A DNA stretch of 64,000 nucleotides from an uncultured Bacteroidota bacterium (GTDB taxonomy: Bacteria; Bacteroidota; Bacteroidia; 2-12-FULL-35-15): NCBI GenBank assembly GCA_903847205.1, contig CAINDA010000064.1, positions 248,001-312,000 of the forward strand, given 5' to 3'. Made by a program: the position numbers and the translations under genes. The notes under the pieces are model-generated. The model worked only from the letters and a program-made list of their open reading frames with translations. It ran no database searches and was not told the origin of the DNA. Positions 49,305-59,408 of this stretch are shown piece by piece (position 1 is the stretch's first letter; each line of letters begins with the position of its first letter).

Positions 49305-52300
49305 ATGAAAGCAAAACTATTACGTTTCAAAAAACTTCCAAAATTCCTGTTTGTCGGAACATTACTCACTTTTGCAAGCAGCGTTTATGCCCAAACAGAT
49401 ACAACATGGCACCCAGGTGTTGCGGTAGGCAGCATCTACACCAATAATAGTGTTCAAATTGGGAATGGACTGGCAGTAGCAGGCAATTTGAATACCGATA
49501 CGTTAAAGGCGAAAAGAGTTGTTGCCGATACTATGAAAATAACAAGGATAATGCCTTTGGACGGTGATAGCATTATTTCTTTTGGGAGACATACCGCAAA
49601 TTTAAATATTAATCAAAATAATTTATGGTGGAATACAACTTCAGGACCTGTGGGTTTCTCAATTGGTAATGGTAATTCTACTACTCCCTGTAAAGCACTC
49701 GGATTAAATTCAATTGCATTTGGATTTGGAGCAAACACTACTGTTAATGGACAATATTCAACAGCATTGGGTTATGCATCAACAGCTTCAGGAGATCGTT
49801 CAATGGCATTGGGAAGAGGTACAATTGCCAGTGGAGCTAATTCAACAGCACTGGGAGATCTAGCATCCTCATCTGGTCAGCTTTCAATGGCATTTGGACT
49901 AAGTGCTGCCGCTAGTGGAAGTTATTCAATGGCATTGGGTGCTCATGCATCCGCTGCTAATAATAGTGCAGCAGCATTGGGATACGGGGCTGTGTCATCA
50001 GGTATTGGTTCAATGGCATTGGGATATAGTTCAACTGCTTCTTCGCAATATTCAAGTGCATTCGGATATAATGTAACTGCTAATGGAACCAACTCGGTGG
50101 CTTTGGGAAATAACACGGTTGCTGCGGGGGATAATTCAATTGCTTTGGGAAATAGTACAACTACCAATGGAACAAATTCAATGGCACTCGGAAACAGCCT
50201 TACTACAAGCGCAGCAAGTGCTTTTGTTATTGGTTCGGGCATAACTTCCAGTACAGCCAATTCATTAACAGTAGGCTTTGGCAGTCCAACTTTATTTGTA
50301 CAGAGCTCCCCTCTTAGAGTTGGTATTGCTACAATAACCCCGCAGCAAACCCTTGATGTAAACGGAACAGCAAACGTACGAACGGTTGCACAAAACAATG
50401 CGCTCACTCAAGTACTTGTACGCGACCCAAGCAATTTAGGCTTGATACAATATAGGGATGCCGCCACACTAACTGGTTTAACTGGTGCCACAGGTGCAGT
50501 TGGCGCAACAGGCAGCGGAAGCACAGGCGCAACGGGAAGTATCGGTGCAACAGGGATAGTCGGGGCGACAGGCGCAATTGGTGCTACAGGCAGCGGAAGC
50601 ACAGGCGCAACGGGAAGTATCGGTGCAACAGGTATAGTAGGGGCTACAGGCGCAATTGGTGCCACTGGTAGCGGAAGCACAGGCGCAACGGGAAGTATAG
50701 GAGCAACTGGTGCTGATTTAAATACTCATTGGACAATAACAGGGAATGCAAGTACAAATCCACCTACCAATTTTTTAGGGACAACCGATGCAAAAGATTT
50801 AGTCTTCAAAACAAATGCTGCAGAATGGATGAGAATTTTATCGACCGGCAATGTAGGTATTGGAACAGCAGCTCCTAATGCTCAACTTGAAGTAATGGCT
50901 GGTTCAGCTGGCAGAATTTTATTTACCGACAATACCGCTTCTGCTCAAAACGTAGATTCACCAACTCTTACTTTTACAGGAATGGCTACAGCTCCAAATT
51001 CCGGTTGGAATATTCAAGCCCGAGTAACTGGTGCATATTCGCAGCGAGATTTAATTTTTAGCGGGCATTATGGGTCAGATTATTTTACTCAATTGGAAAG
51101 AATGCGTATAAATTATTTTGGGGAAGTAGGCATTGGTACAGCAAGCCCAAGTGCTTTTCTGCATATTTACCCAACGGTTATCTTAACTCCCGATGCCTGT
51201 AGTTTTAAAAGCAGTATTAATTTTAATGGCACAACAATGAACAACTGGTATGGATGCTATGTTGTCACCCCTTCAGGAAGCGGCGCAATTACACATAAAT
51301 ACGCATTAGTAACAGAAGCAAATGCCGGCAATGTAGGTATTGGGACAACAGCCCCCAGTCAAAAATTAGATGTGAATGGAAATGTGAATGTAACAGGAAA
51401 TTTCTTTGCTACTGGTACTGTTGATAATACTTTGCACTCATTTGGTCCGTCAGACAGTAAATTAAAGCAAAACGTTAATTATACATATAATGGTATGGAT
51501 ATTTTAAGACAATTAAAACCAATAACCTTTAATTTTAAAACTACTCAATACCCTCGATTAAACCTCCCTGAAGGATTACAATATGGGGTAATTGCACAAG
51601 AATTTGGGCAGGTGCTGCCTAATCTTTTTAAAAGTGATTCTTTACCACCTGTCTTAGATTCTGTTGGTAATGTTGTTTATCCTGGCATAGAATTTAAACT
51701 TGTAAGTTATGAGGGATTAGTTCCTATTTTATTAAAAGGAATAAAAGAACTGGATTCTATTTCAACTAAAAATAGTCAGGAGCAACAGCAAAAAATTGAT
51801 AGTTTAATCACCAATGCAAGCAAACAGGATTCTATCAATACATCATTGCAAAATCAGTTAAATCAAATGGTAACAAAAGATACTTTGTTACAAAACCAGT
51901 TGAACCAATTGATGACAATAATAACTAATTGTTGTAACCGTTCTCAATCAATGATGGATATCAGTAATAATGGTAATACTAAATCCATGAGTATTGGTAC
52001 TATTCCACAAGGTGAAACAACGCAAATAGATGTAAAACTCAATGATATTCAAAGTGTCATTTTAGAACAGAATGTCCCAAATCCTTTTCAAGAAGAAACT
52101 ACTATTAATTATACTTTGCCTGATAATACAGCGAAAGCACAAATGCTGTTTTACAATTCACAAGGAAAACTAATCCAATCAGTAGATTTGGTTCAAAAAG
52201 GAAAAGGACAGTTAAATGTTTTTGCAAGTGATTTGTCCAATGGCATTTACACTTATACACTTGTAGTGGACGGAAAAATAATTGATAGTAAGAAAATGAT

Positions 52301-52313
52301 ACGAAATAAGTAA
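49305..52313 (+). CDS. chimeric surface protein: YadA-like head, collagen-like repeats, S74 chaperone domain, T9SS tail
   Basis: 1002 residues. After a signal sequence ([18 protein letters not shown]) come many 14-residue head repeats of trimeric adhesins ([28 protein letters not shown]; about 125-330). Collagen-like G-A-T repeats follow (about 390-475). Then a beta-rich tail-fibre-like part with two GNVGIGT motifs, an intramolecular chaperone (peptidase S74) domain starting at SDSKLKQNV (Ser716, Lys721) and running through [11 protein letters not shown], a coiled coil, and a T9SS sorting domain ([16 protein letters not shown]...[14 protein letters not shown]). In tail fibres and similar proteins the S74 domain cleaves itself off at the Ser; here that would also release the T9SS tail. 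Confidence 0.85.
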   Translation: MKAKLLRFKKLPKFLFVGTLLTFASSVYAQTDTTWHPGVAVGSIYTNNSVQIGNGLAVAGNLNTDTLKAKRVVADTMKITRIMPLDGDSIISFGRHTANLNINQNNLWWNTTSGPVGFSIGNGNSTTPCKALGLNSIAFGFGANTTVNGQYSTALGYASTASGDRSMALGRGTIASGANSTALGDLASSSGQLSMAFGLSAAASGSYSMALGAHASAANNSAAALGYGAVSSGIGSMALGYSSTASSQYSSAFGYNVTANGTNSVALGNNTVAAGDNSIALGNSTTTNGTNSMALGNSLTTSAASAFVIGSGITSSTANSLTVGFGSPTLFVQSSPLRVGIATITPQQTLDVNGTANVRTVAQNNALTQVLVRDPSNLGLIQYRDAATLTGLTGATGAVGATGSGSTGATGSIGATGIVGATGAIGATGSGSTGATGSIGATGIVGATGAIGATGSGSTGATGSIGATGADLNTHWTITGNASTNPPTNFLGTTDAKDLVFKTNAAEWMRILSTGNVGIGTAAPNAQLEVMAGSAGRILFTDNTASAQNVDSPTLTFTGMATAPNSGWNIQARVTGAYSQRDLIFSGHYGSDYFTQLERMRINYFGEVGIGTASPSAFLHIYPTVILTPDACSFKSSINFNGTTMNNWYGCYVVTPSGSGAITHKYALVTEANAGNVGIGTTAPSQKLDVNGNVNVTGNFFATGTVDNTLHSFGPSDSKLKQNVNYTYNGMDILRQLKPITFNFKTTQYPRLNLPEGLQYGVIAQEFGQVLPNLFKSDSLPPVLDSVGNVVYPGIEFKLVSYEGLVPILLKGIKELDSISTKNSQEQQQKIDSLITNASKQDSINTSLQNQLNQMVTKDTLLQNQLNQLMTIITNCCNRSQSMMDISNNGNTKSMSIGTIPQGETTQIDVKLNDIQSVILEQNVPNPFQEETTINYTLPDNTAKAQMLFYNSQGKLIQSVDLVQKGKGQLNVFASDLSNGIYTYTLVVDGKIIDSKKMIRNK
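50490..50706 (+). repeat. 78-bp coding repeats (collagen-like region)
   Basis: The GGCAGCGGAAGCACAGGCGC block occurs at 50511, 50589 and 50667, a 78-nt (26-residue) period. The GSGST element shifts the Gly-X-X register once per unit, so the triple-helix register is interrupted in each copy. The near identity of the units marks recent expansion. Confidence 0.85.
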
Positions 52314-52327
52314 AATAGTTTTATTGT

Positions 52328-52359
52328 AAATCCCAGCAGTTACATAGCTGCTGGGATTT
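52328..52359 (+). terminator. intrinsic terminator
   Basis: AAATCCCAGCAG (52328-52339) pairs with CTGCTGGGATTT (52348-52359), followed by TATTT; after the chimeric surface protein gene. Confidence 0.85.
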
Positions 52360-52388
52360 TATTTAAAATTAGTTACCTTTATTGGACA

Positions 52389-53840
52389 ATGAAAAGAACT
52401 TTAAATATTTTAATTATAATTATTCCTTTGTTTTGTAATGCACAAAAACAAGGTAATGTATGGTATTTTGGGGACAATGCGGGACTAGATTTTAATAGCG
52501 GTGCCCCGATTGCTCTGACCAATGGGCAGACATCTACATCTGCTCCTGACCCCTATGATATTGAAGGAACATCTGTAATCTCTGATAGTTCAGGAGCTCT
52601 ATTGTTTTATACTAATGGAATGAAAATATGGAATAAAAATAATCAGGTTATGCCAAACGGAAATGGCTTACTTGGAAATTTTTCATCTACCCAAGCCGCA
52701 TTGATTGTTCCTCAACCAGGAAGCAGTCGGTATTTTTATGTGTTCACTACCGATGATTTTTTCTACGATAGCTTACGATATGGTTTCAGATATTCAATAG
52801 TTGATATTTGTCTTAACAATGGCTTGGGTGATGTAATTTCCAATCAGAAAAATATAAAATTGCTTGATACTGTTTCTGAAAAGGTAACTGCAATACGACA
52901 TTCTAACAACATTGATTATTGGGTAATTGTTCATAAATTTTATTCCGATGCTTTTTATGCTTATCATTTGTCTTCTACTGGAATAACAGATACAGTAATT
53001 TCACACGTGGGTTCAAGGCATCCTGTTATTACGGCATTCCAAGGATATGGCGGTGGCGCAATTGGTTCTCTAAAAGCTTCTCCAAATGGTCAGAAGATTG
53101 CAATTGTAAATGGTAATACATATCCATCTGTTGCTGAATACTTTGATTTTGATAAAAGTACTGGGATTATAAGTAATAGCGTAAATATTCAAACAGATAC
53201 CGTTTGTAATTATTATGGAGTTTCGTTCTCACCTGATAATTCAAAACTTTATATTGCAAGTAATTTAAACGGTTATAATATCTATCAATACGATTTAAGT
53301 GCTGGTGGAGGTAATCCAAATTCCGTAAAAGCGTCAAGGACAGTTATTACTCCACACACTAATAACTATTTTGCATTGCAATTAGCAACTAATGGAAAAA
53401 TATATGTTACACGAAGCAATCCCAGCCCATATCTTGGTGTGATTAATTTTCCAAATAATTTTGGATTAGGTTGTAATTATGTAGATTCTGCTGTTTATCT
53501 AAATGGGAAAACTGCAAGTTTCGGACTTCCAAATTTTATTGATTCTTACAGTTATGCAAATACAACCTACAATTGTGCAACTGGCATCAATGAACCTGAT
53601 AATAAAAATTTATCAATAAAAATTTATCCCAATCCTGCTCAACAATCATTTACTATTGAACTTCCTCAACAACAAAATTTTAATTTACTTGTATATGATG
53701 TAACTGGTAAAAAAGTATTTCAAAGAACAAATGCCACAGGTACTGTAATTATTGATTGCAGCGGCTTCACATCGGGTATTTATTTTGTTCAGGCTGTAAA
53801 TGAAAAAAATATTTTATCCTGTAAATTAATTAAACAGTAA
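52389..53840 (+). CDS. secreted beta-propeller protein with T9SS sorting domain
   Basis: 483 residues with a signal peptide (MKRTLNILIIIIPLFCNA). The QGNVWYFGDNAGLDFNSGAP start and the following EGTSVISDSSGALLFYTNG and SPDNSKLYIASNLNGYNIYQ repeats are the WD40-like propeller seen at the start of many Bacteroidota surface proteins. The C-terminus (KIYPNPAQQSFTIELPQQ ... FTSGIYFVQAVNEKN) is a T9SS sorting domain. Here the propeller is joined directly to the sorting tail, without PKD or adhesin domains. A TACCTTTA element at 52374-52381 may be its -7 box. The function is unknown. Confidence 0.85.
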   Translation: MKRTLNILIIIIPLFCNAQKQGNVWYFGDNAGLDFNSGAPIALTNGQTSTSAPDPYDIEGTSVISDSSGALLFYTNGMKIWNKNNQVMPNGNGLLGNFSSTQAALIVPQPGSSRYFYVFTTDDFFYDSLRYGFRYSIVDICLNNGLGDVISNQKNIKLLDTVSEKVTAIRHSNNIDYWVIVHKFYSDAFYAYHLSSTGITDTVISHVGSRHPVITAFQGYGGGAIGSLKASPNGQKIAIVNGNTYPSVAEYFDFDKSTGIISNSVNIQTDTVCNYYGVSFSPDNSKLYIASNLNGYNIYQYDLSAGGGNPNSVKASRTVITPHTNNYFALQLATNGKIYVTRSNPSPYLGVINFPNNFGLGCNYVDSAVYLNGKTASFGLPNFIDSYSYANTTYNCATGINEPDNKNLSIKIYPNPAQQSFTIELPQQQNFNLLVYDVTGKKVFQRTNATGTVIIDCSGFTSGIYFVQAVNEKNILSCKLIKQ

Positions 53841-53973
53841 AATCAAAAGTTTCCATCGGGTGAACGCTTTTCAACAATTCTTTCTTTCATCGAATTTTTT
53901 TTCGCACCTTTTTTATAGCTATAAAAGCAACAGCCATAGGATGAACGAAAATTAAACTTTATAAAACATTAAA

Positions 53974-54780
53974 TTATAATAAGGGAGGTGAAGATCCGAT
54001 GAATTTTATTACGCATTCAAAAAACTCTTTTGGCTTTTCAGCATGAACCCAATGCCCGGCGCCGGGTATAGTTTCTAAAATACTGTTCGGAAAAATATCA
54101 TGAATTAAATTTATGTCTGAATCTAAAATATAATTTGAGGCTCCTCCCCTGATAAAAAGAGCAGGGACATTGCAGGTACTTCCATCGGGCGCGGCTTCGC
54201 CGACATTTTCAATCTGTTCCGAAATTGTTTCTAAATTAAATCTCCAGTCAAGTTTATCTTCTTTTTCATGCGAAACACCAGGGGTTTCTTTCCAATAGAT
54301 ATTTTTTAAAAGAAACTGCCTGGTTCCGAAATCCGCAATATTTTTTTCTAAAACAGCCTCAGCCTCTTTCCGGGTTTTTATTACATTGAAATCAACCGAA
54401 TTTAAAGCCGTTAAAACATCCTGATTATGGGGTGGATAATATTTTGGTCCGATATCAGCAACAATTAATTTATCCAACAGTTCCGGATGCTGCAATGCAA
54501 ACATCATTGCCACTTTGCCTCCCATTGAGTGGCCCAATAAAACTATATGATGCAATCCATTATCGTTTATCAATTCCAGAATATCATCACTCATTGCCTG
54601 GTAATTCCAAATTGCAGAGTGCGGTGAAAGCCCATGATTCCGCTGATCAACAGTGTAAACTTCAAAACCGCTTTCAGCAAACCGCTTGGCAAGCGTGTTC
54701 CAATTGTCGCTCTGCCCGAACAAGCCGTGAAGAATAATCAAGGGCTGTCCCTTTCCGAATTTTCTATAAAATAATTTCAT
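53974..54780 (-). CDS. alpha/beta hydrolase (YbfF-like esterase)
   Basis: 268 residues from the ATG at 54780 (a GTG at 54792 is also open). The oxyanion loop is LIILHGLFGQSDNW, the nucleophile elbow GHSMGGKVAM, and the catalytic His is in PGAGHWVHAEKP. It resembles the YbfF family of short-chain acyl (thio)esterases. The natural substrate is not known. It is read leftwards, separated from pdxJ by 114 nt. Confidence 0.85.
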   Translation of the reverse strand: MKLFYRKFGKGQPLIILHGLFGQSDNWNTLAKRFAESGFEVYTVDQRNHGLSPHSAIWNYQAMSDDILELINDNGLHHIVLLGHSMGGKVAMMFALQHPELLDKLIVADIGPKYYPPHNQDVLTALNSVDFNVIKTRKEAEAVLEKNIADFGTRQFLLKNIYWKETPGVSHEKEDKLDWRFNLETISEQIENVGEAAPDGSTCNVPALFIRGGASNYILDSDINLIHDIFPNSILETIPGAGHWVHAEKPKEFFECVIKFIGSSPPLL

Positions 54781-54894
54781 AAACAAAGTCACTCCATTCG
54801 GCTCAGCACTGGTCCGCAGAAGAGGCAGTAAATAAGCACGGTTAATTAATGTTATTGTACATTACAATTTTCATTCTCTCTCTCAAGCGAAGAA

Positions 54895-55626
54895 TTAAGC
54901 ATTGAAGCTCTTAAGCTTTCTCAAATACAGCTGTATTGTGTTTTCCAAACCAAAATACAAGGCATCTGAAATTAAAGCATGGCCGATAGAAACTTCAAGC
55001 AGCCCTTCCACATGCTGAGCAAAATAATTGAGATTCTCCAAACTTAAATCATGCCCGGCATTTATTCCTAAACCTAATTCTTGAGCCCGCTTTGCCCCTA
55101 TCGCAAAAGGCCTGACAGCAGCTGCCGGGTTTTCAGGAAATTGTTTTGCGTAATCTTCGGTATATAATTCAATGCGGTCAGTACCTGTTTCTTTGGCTCC
55201 TTCAATCATTTTTAAATCAGCATCAACAAAAATTGATGTGCGGATTCCTGCATCTTTAAAAAGAGAAATAATATCTTTTAAATAATCTTTATGTACTGCT
55301 GTGTCCCATCCATGATCAGAAGTAAGCTGGCCTGTAACATCCGGCACAAGCGTTACCTGGGTTGGTTTTACTTCCAATACCAAATCCAGAAATTGCTGCT
55401 CGCGCGGATTTCCTTCAATATTAAATTCAGTAGTAAGTATCGGTTTTAATTCTCTTACATCTTTATAGCGGATATGTCTCTCATCGGGGCGGGGATGAAC
55501 AGTGATTCCCTGAGCGCCGTATCTTTCGCAGTCAGCAGCAACTTTTAATAAATCAGGGGTTTTGCCTCCTCTGGAATTGCGGAGTGTGGCAATTTTATTA
55601 ATATTTACACTTAGCTTGGCTGTCAT
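54895..55626 (-). CDS. pdxJ: pyridoxine 5'-phosphate synthase
   Basis: 243 residues. The N-terminal [17 protein letters not shown] and [18 protein letters not shown] segments, the Glu in FNIEGNP and [13 protein letters not shown] are PdxJ hallmarks. It condenses deoxyxylulose phosphate with 3-amino-2-oxopropyl phosphate to pyridoxine phosphate. It is divergent from the CBS-domain gene and begins the conserved block running to murI. Confidence 0.95.
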   Translation of the reverse strand: MTAKLSVNINKIATLRNSRGGKTPDLLKVAADCERYGAQGITVHPRPDERHIRYKDVRELKPILTTEFNIEGNPREQQFLDLVLEVKPTQVTLVPDVTGQLTSDHGWDTAVHKDYLKDIISLFKDAGIRTSIFVDADLKMIEGAKETGTDRIELYTEDYAKQFPENPAAAVRPFAIGAKRAQELGLGINAGHDLSLENLNYFAQHVEGLLEVSIGHALISDALYFGLENTIQLYLRKLKSFNA

Positions 55627-55793
55627 TTTAATTTAAAAATTATAATAATCTATGTGAAAAGATAAAAAAACAACTTTGAATGAAAGCTCTGCCCGCTGAC
55701 ATTTATCGTTCTTTCAGTTGTTTCGAATGTGAAAATAGTCCACAAAAATACAAAGCTAAAAAATAGAATGCTGCTTGTATAAAAAGAAGGTGT

Positions 55794-55801
55794 TATATTT
55801 G
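55794..55801 (+). promoter_or_regulatory. candidate Bacteroidota promoter (-7 element)
   Basis: TATATTTG fits TAnnTTTG exactly, with TTG at 55775-55777 about 16 nt upstream as a -33 element. It would give a leader of about 120 nt for the CBS-domain gene. Confidence 0.45.
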
Positions 55802-55927
55802 CTGTATTATTTTTAATTTGAAGCTGCAATCCTCAGGGTTGAAAAATAAATTTTCATGGTTTATGAAATATGTTTCAAAATTTATTGTTTAATGTGAAAT
55901 AGAAATTGTGAGTTTAGATTTAAAAAT

Positions 55928-56590
55928 ATGTTAGCAAAAGACCTTATAACAGACGAAGTACCTCCTCTTAAAACATCTGATACCGGACTAATGGCAATTA
56001 ACTGGATGGATGAATTTAAAGTGTCTCATCTGCCGATTGTAAATAACCACGAATATCTCGGACTAATTTCAGATACTGACATTTTGGATTTAAACATTAC
56101 CGATGACGAACTCGGAAAAAACAAATTGTCGCTGATCCGCCCGTTTGTTTTCGAAAACCAGCATGTGTATGAAGTCATTAAAATGATTTCGAACATGAAG
56201 CTGACCGTGCTGCCGGTACTGGACGAAAACCAGCATTACGCCGGGCTGATTCCTCTGACTGCCTTATTGCAGCAGTTTGCAACACTTGCCGCAACACGTG
56301 AACCCGGGGGTATAATTATTCTTGAAATGAATCTTCATGATTATTCCTTATCACAGATTGCGCAGATCATTGAAGGGAACGACGGAAAAATATTAAGCTG
56401 TTATCTGAACGCTCTTGCTGATTCTACCAAAATTGAGGTAACCCTGAAAATCAATAAAGAAGACATTTCAGGGATACTTCAGACATTTGAACGATACAAC
56501 TATACTGTTAAAGCATCGTTCCATCAAAGCGAATTTTCTGATGATATGAAAAACCGTTTTGATTCTTTTATGAATTATATAAATATTTAA
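55928..56590 (+). CDS. CBS-domain pair protein
   Basis: 220 residues. Two CBS domains (about 1-125: VSHLPIVNNHEYLGLISDTD; LTVLPVLDENQHYAGLIPLT) are followed by an ACT-like region (REPGGIIILEMNLHDYSLSQ to the end). CBS pairs bind adenosyl nucleotides. It is found next to nadK in many Bacteroidota; the exact role is not known to me. Confidence 0.8.
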   Translation: MLAKDLITDEVPPLKTSDTGLMAINWMDEFKVSHLPIVNNHEYLGLISDTDILDLNITDDELGKNKLSLIRPFVFENQHVYEVIKMISNMKLTVLPVLDENQHYAGLIPLTALLQQFATLAATREPGGIIILEMNLHDYSLSQIAQIIEGNDGKILSCYLNALADSTKIEVTLKINKEDISGILQTFERYNYTVKASFHQSEFSDDMKNRFDSFMNYINI

Positions 56591-56651
56591 AAACATACTG
56601 CGTATTACATTCGTTTTTAAAAATTTGTATTCACTGTAAATACCAGTTTAA

Positions 56652-57530
56652 ATGATAGCAGCAATTTACGGCCGTCCTACTCTAGATAATACCACGGAGC
56701 ATATCCAGCAGCTGTTTCACAAATTAAATGAATGCAAAGTAGAACCGCTTATTTTTGAGCCGTTTTACAAATTCATCACCCCGAAAATACAACTCAGCGG
56801 AACCGTTAAAACATTTAATTCGCATTCGGATTTAGCCGGAAATGCAGACTGCCTGCTGAGTCTTGGCGGCGACGGTACTTTTTTAGAAACATTAACTTAC
56901 ATCCGCAATTCAAATATCCCTGTATTAGGCATAAACACGGGCCGTTTAGGCTTTTTAGCAAACGTTGCCAAAACCGAAATCAACAGTGCAGTTGATGCAC
57001 TGGTAAATAATAAATTCAGTATTGAAAAACGCTCGCTGATAAGTGTCACAGCTCCCAATAATTTGTTCGGCGAAGTAAACTATGGTTTAAATGAACTTAC
57101 TGTTTTTAAAAAGGACAGCACTTCCATGATTACGATACATACCGCTATTAACGGCGAGTATCTGAACTCTTACTTTGGCGACGGTTTGATAATTGCCACG
57201 CCCACCGGCTCAACGGCATATTCACTGAGCTGCGGAGGCCCTTTGGTAATGCCCGGTTCACAGAATTTTGTTATTACACCAATAGCTCCCCACAATTTAA
57301 ATGTTCGCCCTCTTGTAATTTCAGATAATAATGTTATTAAACTCAAGGTTGAAGGGCGCAGCAGCCAGTACCTTGCATCGCTTGATTCACGTAATGAAAT
57401 AATTGACTCCTCCGTTGAACTCACTCTCAGAAAAGCCGATTTCCAACTTCTTCTCATCAAATTAGAAAATCAGAATTTTTTCAATACTATCAGAAACAAA
57501 TTGTTATGGGGTTTAGATAAGCGTAATTAA
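56652..57530 (+). CDS. nadK: NAD kinase
   Basis: 292 residues with the GGDGT motif (72-76), NTGRLGFLA and TPTGSTAYSLSCGGPLVMP. It phosphorylates NAD to NADP. It follows the CBS gene by 61 nt and precedes the DUF6089-like gene, the usual order in the phylum. Confidence 0.95.
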   Translation: MIAAIYGRPTLDNTTEHIQQLFHKLNECKVEPLIFEPFYKFITPKIQLSGTVKTFNSHSDLAGNADCLLSLGGDGTFLETLTYIRNSNIPVLGINTGRLGFLANVAKTEINSAVDALVNNKFSIEKRSLISVTAPNNLFGEVNYGLNELTVFKKDSTSMITIHTAINGEYLNSYFGDGLIIATPTGSTAYSLSCGGPLVMPGSQNFVITPIAPHNLNVRPLVISDNNVIKLKVEGRSSQYLASLDSRNEIIDSSVELTLRKADFQLLLIKLENQNFFNTIRNKLLWGLDKRN

Positions 57531-57565
57531 CTAATTTTAACACCTTTCCATAAGCAAAATTCCGT

Positions 57566-57573
57566 TATATTTG
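57566..57573 (+). promoter_or_regulatory. candidate -7 element
   Basis: TATATTTG matches TAnnTTTG, 87 nt before the start of the gene at 57660; the same octamer occurs at 55794. Confidence 0.4.
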
Positions 57574-57659
57574 CCTTCCATTGCCAAAAAACGCTGCGTG
57601 CAGCACCCGTTTAAAGAAGCCCTGGCACAATAAAAAAAACAAATAAAAGTTCTCTAGGT

Positions 57660-58502
57660 TTGAAAAAGCATTTTTTCATATTAGCTGTTATACTTCTTTC
57701 TGCACTTACAGGACTTGCACAGCGCAAAAAGAAAAGCGCCGAATACGGCCTGTTTCTAGGCGGTTCGTATTATATCGGTGACTTAAATCCTCTTGGACAT
57801 TTTAATCAATTTACAAAACCCGCCGGCGGTGCCGTTTTTCGTTATAACTTTAATCCACGGCTGGCTGCCCGCGGCAATCTTTTCTTTGGCGCCATTGAAG
57901 GGCACGACTCCTTTTCCAACTCCCCTTCTCAGCAGCAGCGAAATTTAAATTTTAAGTCTAATATCTCAGAACTGTCGGCACAGCTTGAATTTAACTTTCT
58001 GGACTATGAAATCGGCAATGACAAACGGGAATTTACTCCCTATATTTTTGGAGGGTTTGCAGGTTTTAAATTTAACCCGCAGGGAGAAATCAATGACAGC
58101 TGGGTTGACCTTCAGCCTCTCGGCACTGAAGGACAAGGCCTTCCGGGCGGTGCAGCAAAAAAAAAATACAAACTCACACAGATTTCTCTTCCTTTCGGAA
58201 TCGGCATCAAAGCCAATTTGGCCAAACACATTGGTATTTCAGTTGAATGGGGGATGCGTAAAACATTTACCGATTATTTAGACGATGTAAGCACCAAATA
58301 TTACGACCCGGCTAAACTTGCTGCTAAACACGGTGTAATTGCAGCTCAATTAGCAGACCCGAGTATTGGAACAGATCCCAACTTCAGCAATGTAGGGAAA
58401 CAGCGGGGAAACCCTTTAACCAATGATTGGTATGCGTTTGCCGGAATTGTTTTAACAATAAAATTGAAAGAGAAAATACCAAGATGTCCGGGAGTATATT
58501 AA
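57660..58502 (+). CDS. outer-membrane beta-barrel protein (DUF6089-like)
   Basis: 280 residues from a TTG; no ATG precedes it in frame and the first residues form a good signal peptide (KKHFFILAVILLSALTGLAQ). The sequence SAEYGLFLGGSYYIGDLNP and WGMRKTFTDYLDDVSTKYYD are typical of the DUF6089 family encoded beside uppS and bamA in Bacteroidota. The barrel may take part in envelope assembly, judged only from this constant neighbourhood. Confidence 0.75.
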   Translation: MKKHFFILAVILLSALTGLAQRKKKSAEYGLFLGGSYYIGDLNPLGHFNQFTKPAGGAVFRYNFNPRLAARGNLFFGAIEGHDSFSNSPSQQQRNLNFKSNISELSAQLEFNFLDYEIGNDKREFTPYIFGGFAGFKFNPQGEINDSWVDLQPLGTEGQGLPGGAAKKKYKLTQISLPFGIGIKANLAKHIGISVEWGMRKTFTDYLDDVSTKYYDPAKLAAKHGVIAAQLADPSIGTDPNFSNVGKQRGNPLTNDWYAFAGIVLTIKLKEKIPRCPGVY

Positions 58503-58555
58503 ATCCCTCAAATTTGTAAATTCGCCGAAATTCGTAATCCGATTAAAAGATTGTA

Positions 58556-59296
58556 ATGAGTTTAAAAGAAAAAATCAACACTTCAAAATTACCGCAGCAC
58601 ATTGCAATAATAATGGATGGCAATGGAAGATGGGCTAAACAGCATGGGGAAGAGCGGATTTTTGGTCATGAAAACGGAGTGAAATCTGTTCGTGAAACGG
58701 TTGAAACTGCTGCTGAAATCGGAATAAAATATCTCACACTTTACGCTTTCTCAACTGAAAACTGGAACCGCCCGCAGGAAGAGGTTATTGCTCTTATGCA
58801 GCTGTTGGTTTATACCATCAATGCCGAAACAGAAACACTTAACAAAAACAGTATCCGTTTAGAAGCCATTGGCGACTTAAGCAGCCTGCCTGAAGATTGT
58901 TATAATGAACTGCAGGAGGCCATTGAAAATACTAAAACTAATTCGCGCATGACGCTTGTGCTTGCTCTAAGCTACAGCTCCCGCTGGGAAATAGTTAATG
59001 CAGTAAAAAAAATTGCTCAGAAAATTGAAAACAAAACACTCACCTCTTCTGAAATAAATGAAGACACCATCAGTCAGCATTTATGCACTTCGAAAATACC
59101 TGATCCGGAACTGATGATCCGCACAAGCGGCGAACACAGGATAAGCAATTTTTTATTATGGCAGCTGGCTTATTCAGAGCTCTATTTTACAGATAAATTT
59201 TGGCCTGATTTCGGGAAAGAAGATTTATACCAGGCAATACTTGATTACCAAAACCGTGAACGCAGATTTGGAAAAACAAGCGAGCAATTAGTTTAA
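58556..59296 (+). CDS. uppS: undecaprenyl diphosphate synthase
   Basis: 246 residues with IAIIMDGNGRWAKQHG (16-31, catalytic Asp21), TLYAFSTENWNRP, and the C-terminal DPELMIRTSGEHRISNFLLW region. It makes the C55 isoprenoid carrier for peptidoglycan and O-antigen synthesis. Confidence 0.95.
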   Translation: MSLKEKINTSKLPQHIAIIMDGNGRWAKQHGEERIFGHENGVKSVRETVETAAEIGIKYLTLYAFSTENWNRPQEEVIALMQLLVYTINAETETLNKNSIRLEAIGDLSSLPEDCYNELQEAIENTKTNSRMTLVLALSYSSRWEIVNAVKKIAQKIENKTLTSSEINEDTISQHLCTSKIPDPELMIRTSGEHRISNFLLWQLAYSELYFTDKFWPDFGKEDLYQAILDYQNRERRFGKTSEQLV

Positions 59297-59298
59297 CA

Positions 59299-59333
59299 GG
59301 CAATGGACAATGGGCAATGGGCAATGGGCAATG
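59299..59333. repeat. heptanucleotide repeat, 5 x GGCAATG
   Basis: Five units (one GACAATG) directly after uppS, followed by related GAGCAAT copies. A simple repeat that may vary in length. Confidence 0.8.
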
Positions 59334-59408
59334 GAGCAATGAGCAATTTGGCAATATAGAACTAACAACATTCAACTAATAACAAACAGGTCATAATTCG
59401 CAGTATAC

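Noticed and set aside
50408-50680. 90-residue proline-rich protein on the minus strand
   Set aside because: It is the antisense of the collagen-like coding repeats.
54432-54737. 101-residue protein on the plus strand
   Set aside because: Antisense shadow of the alpha/beta hydrolase gene, whose catalytic motifs are intact.
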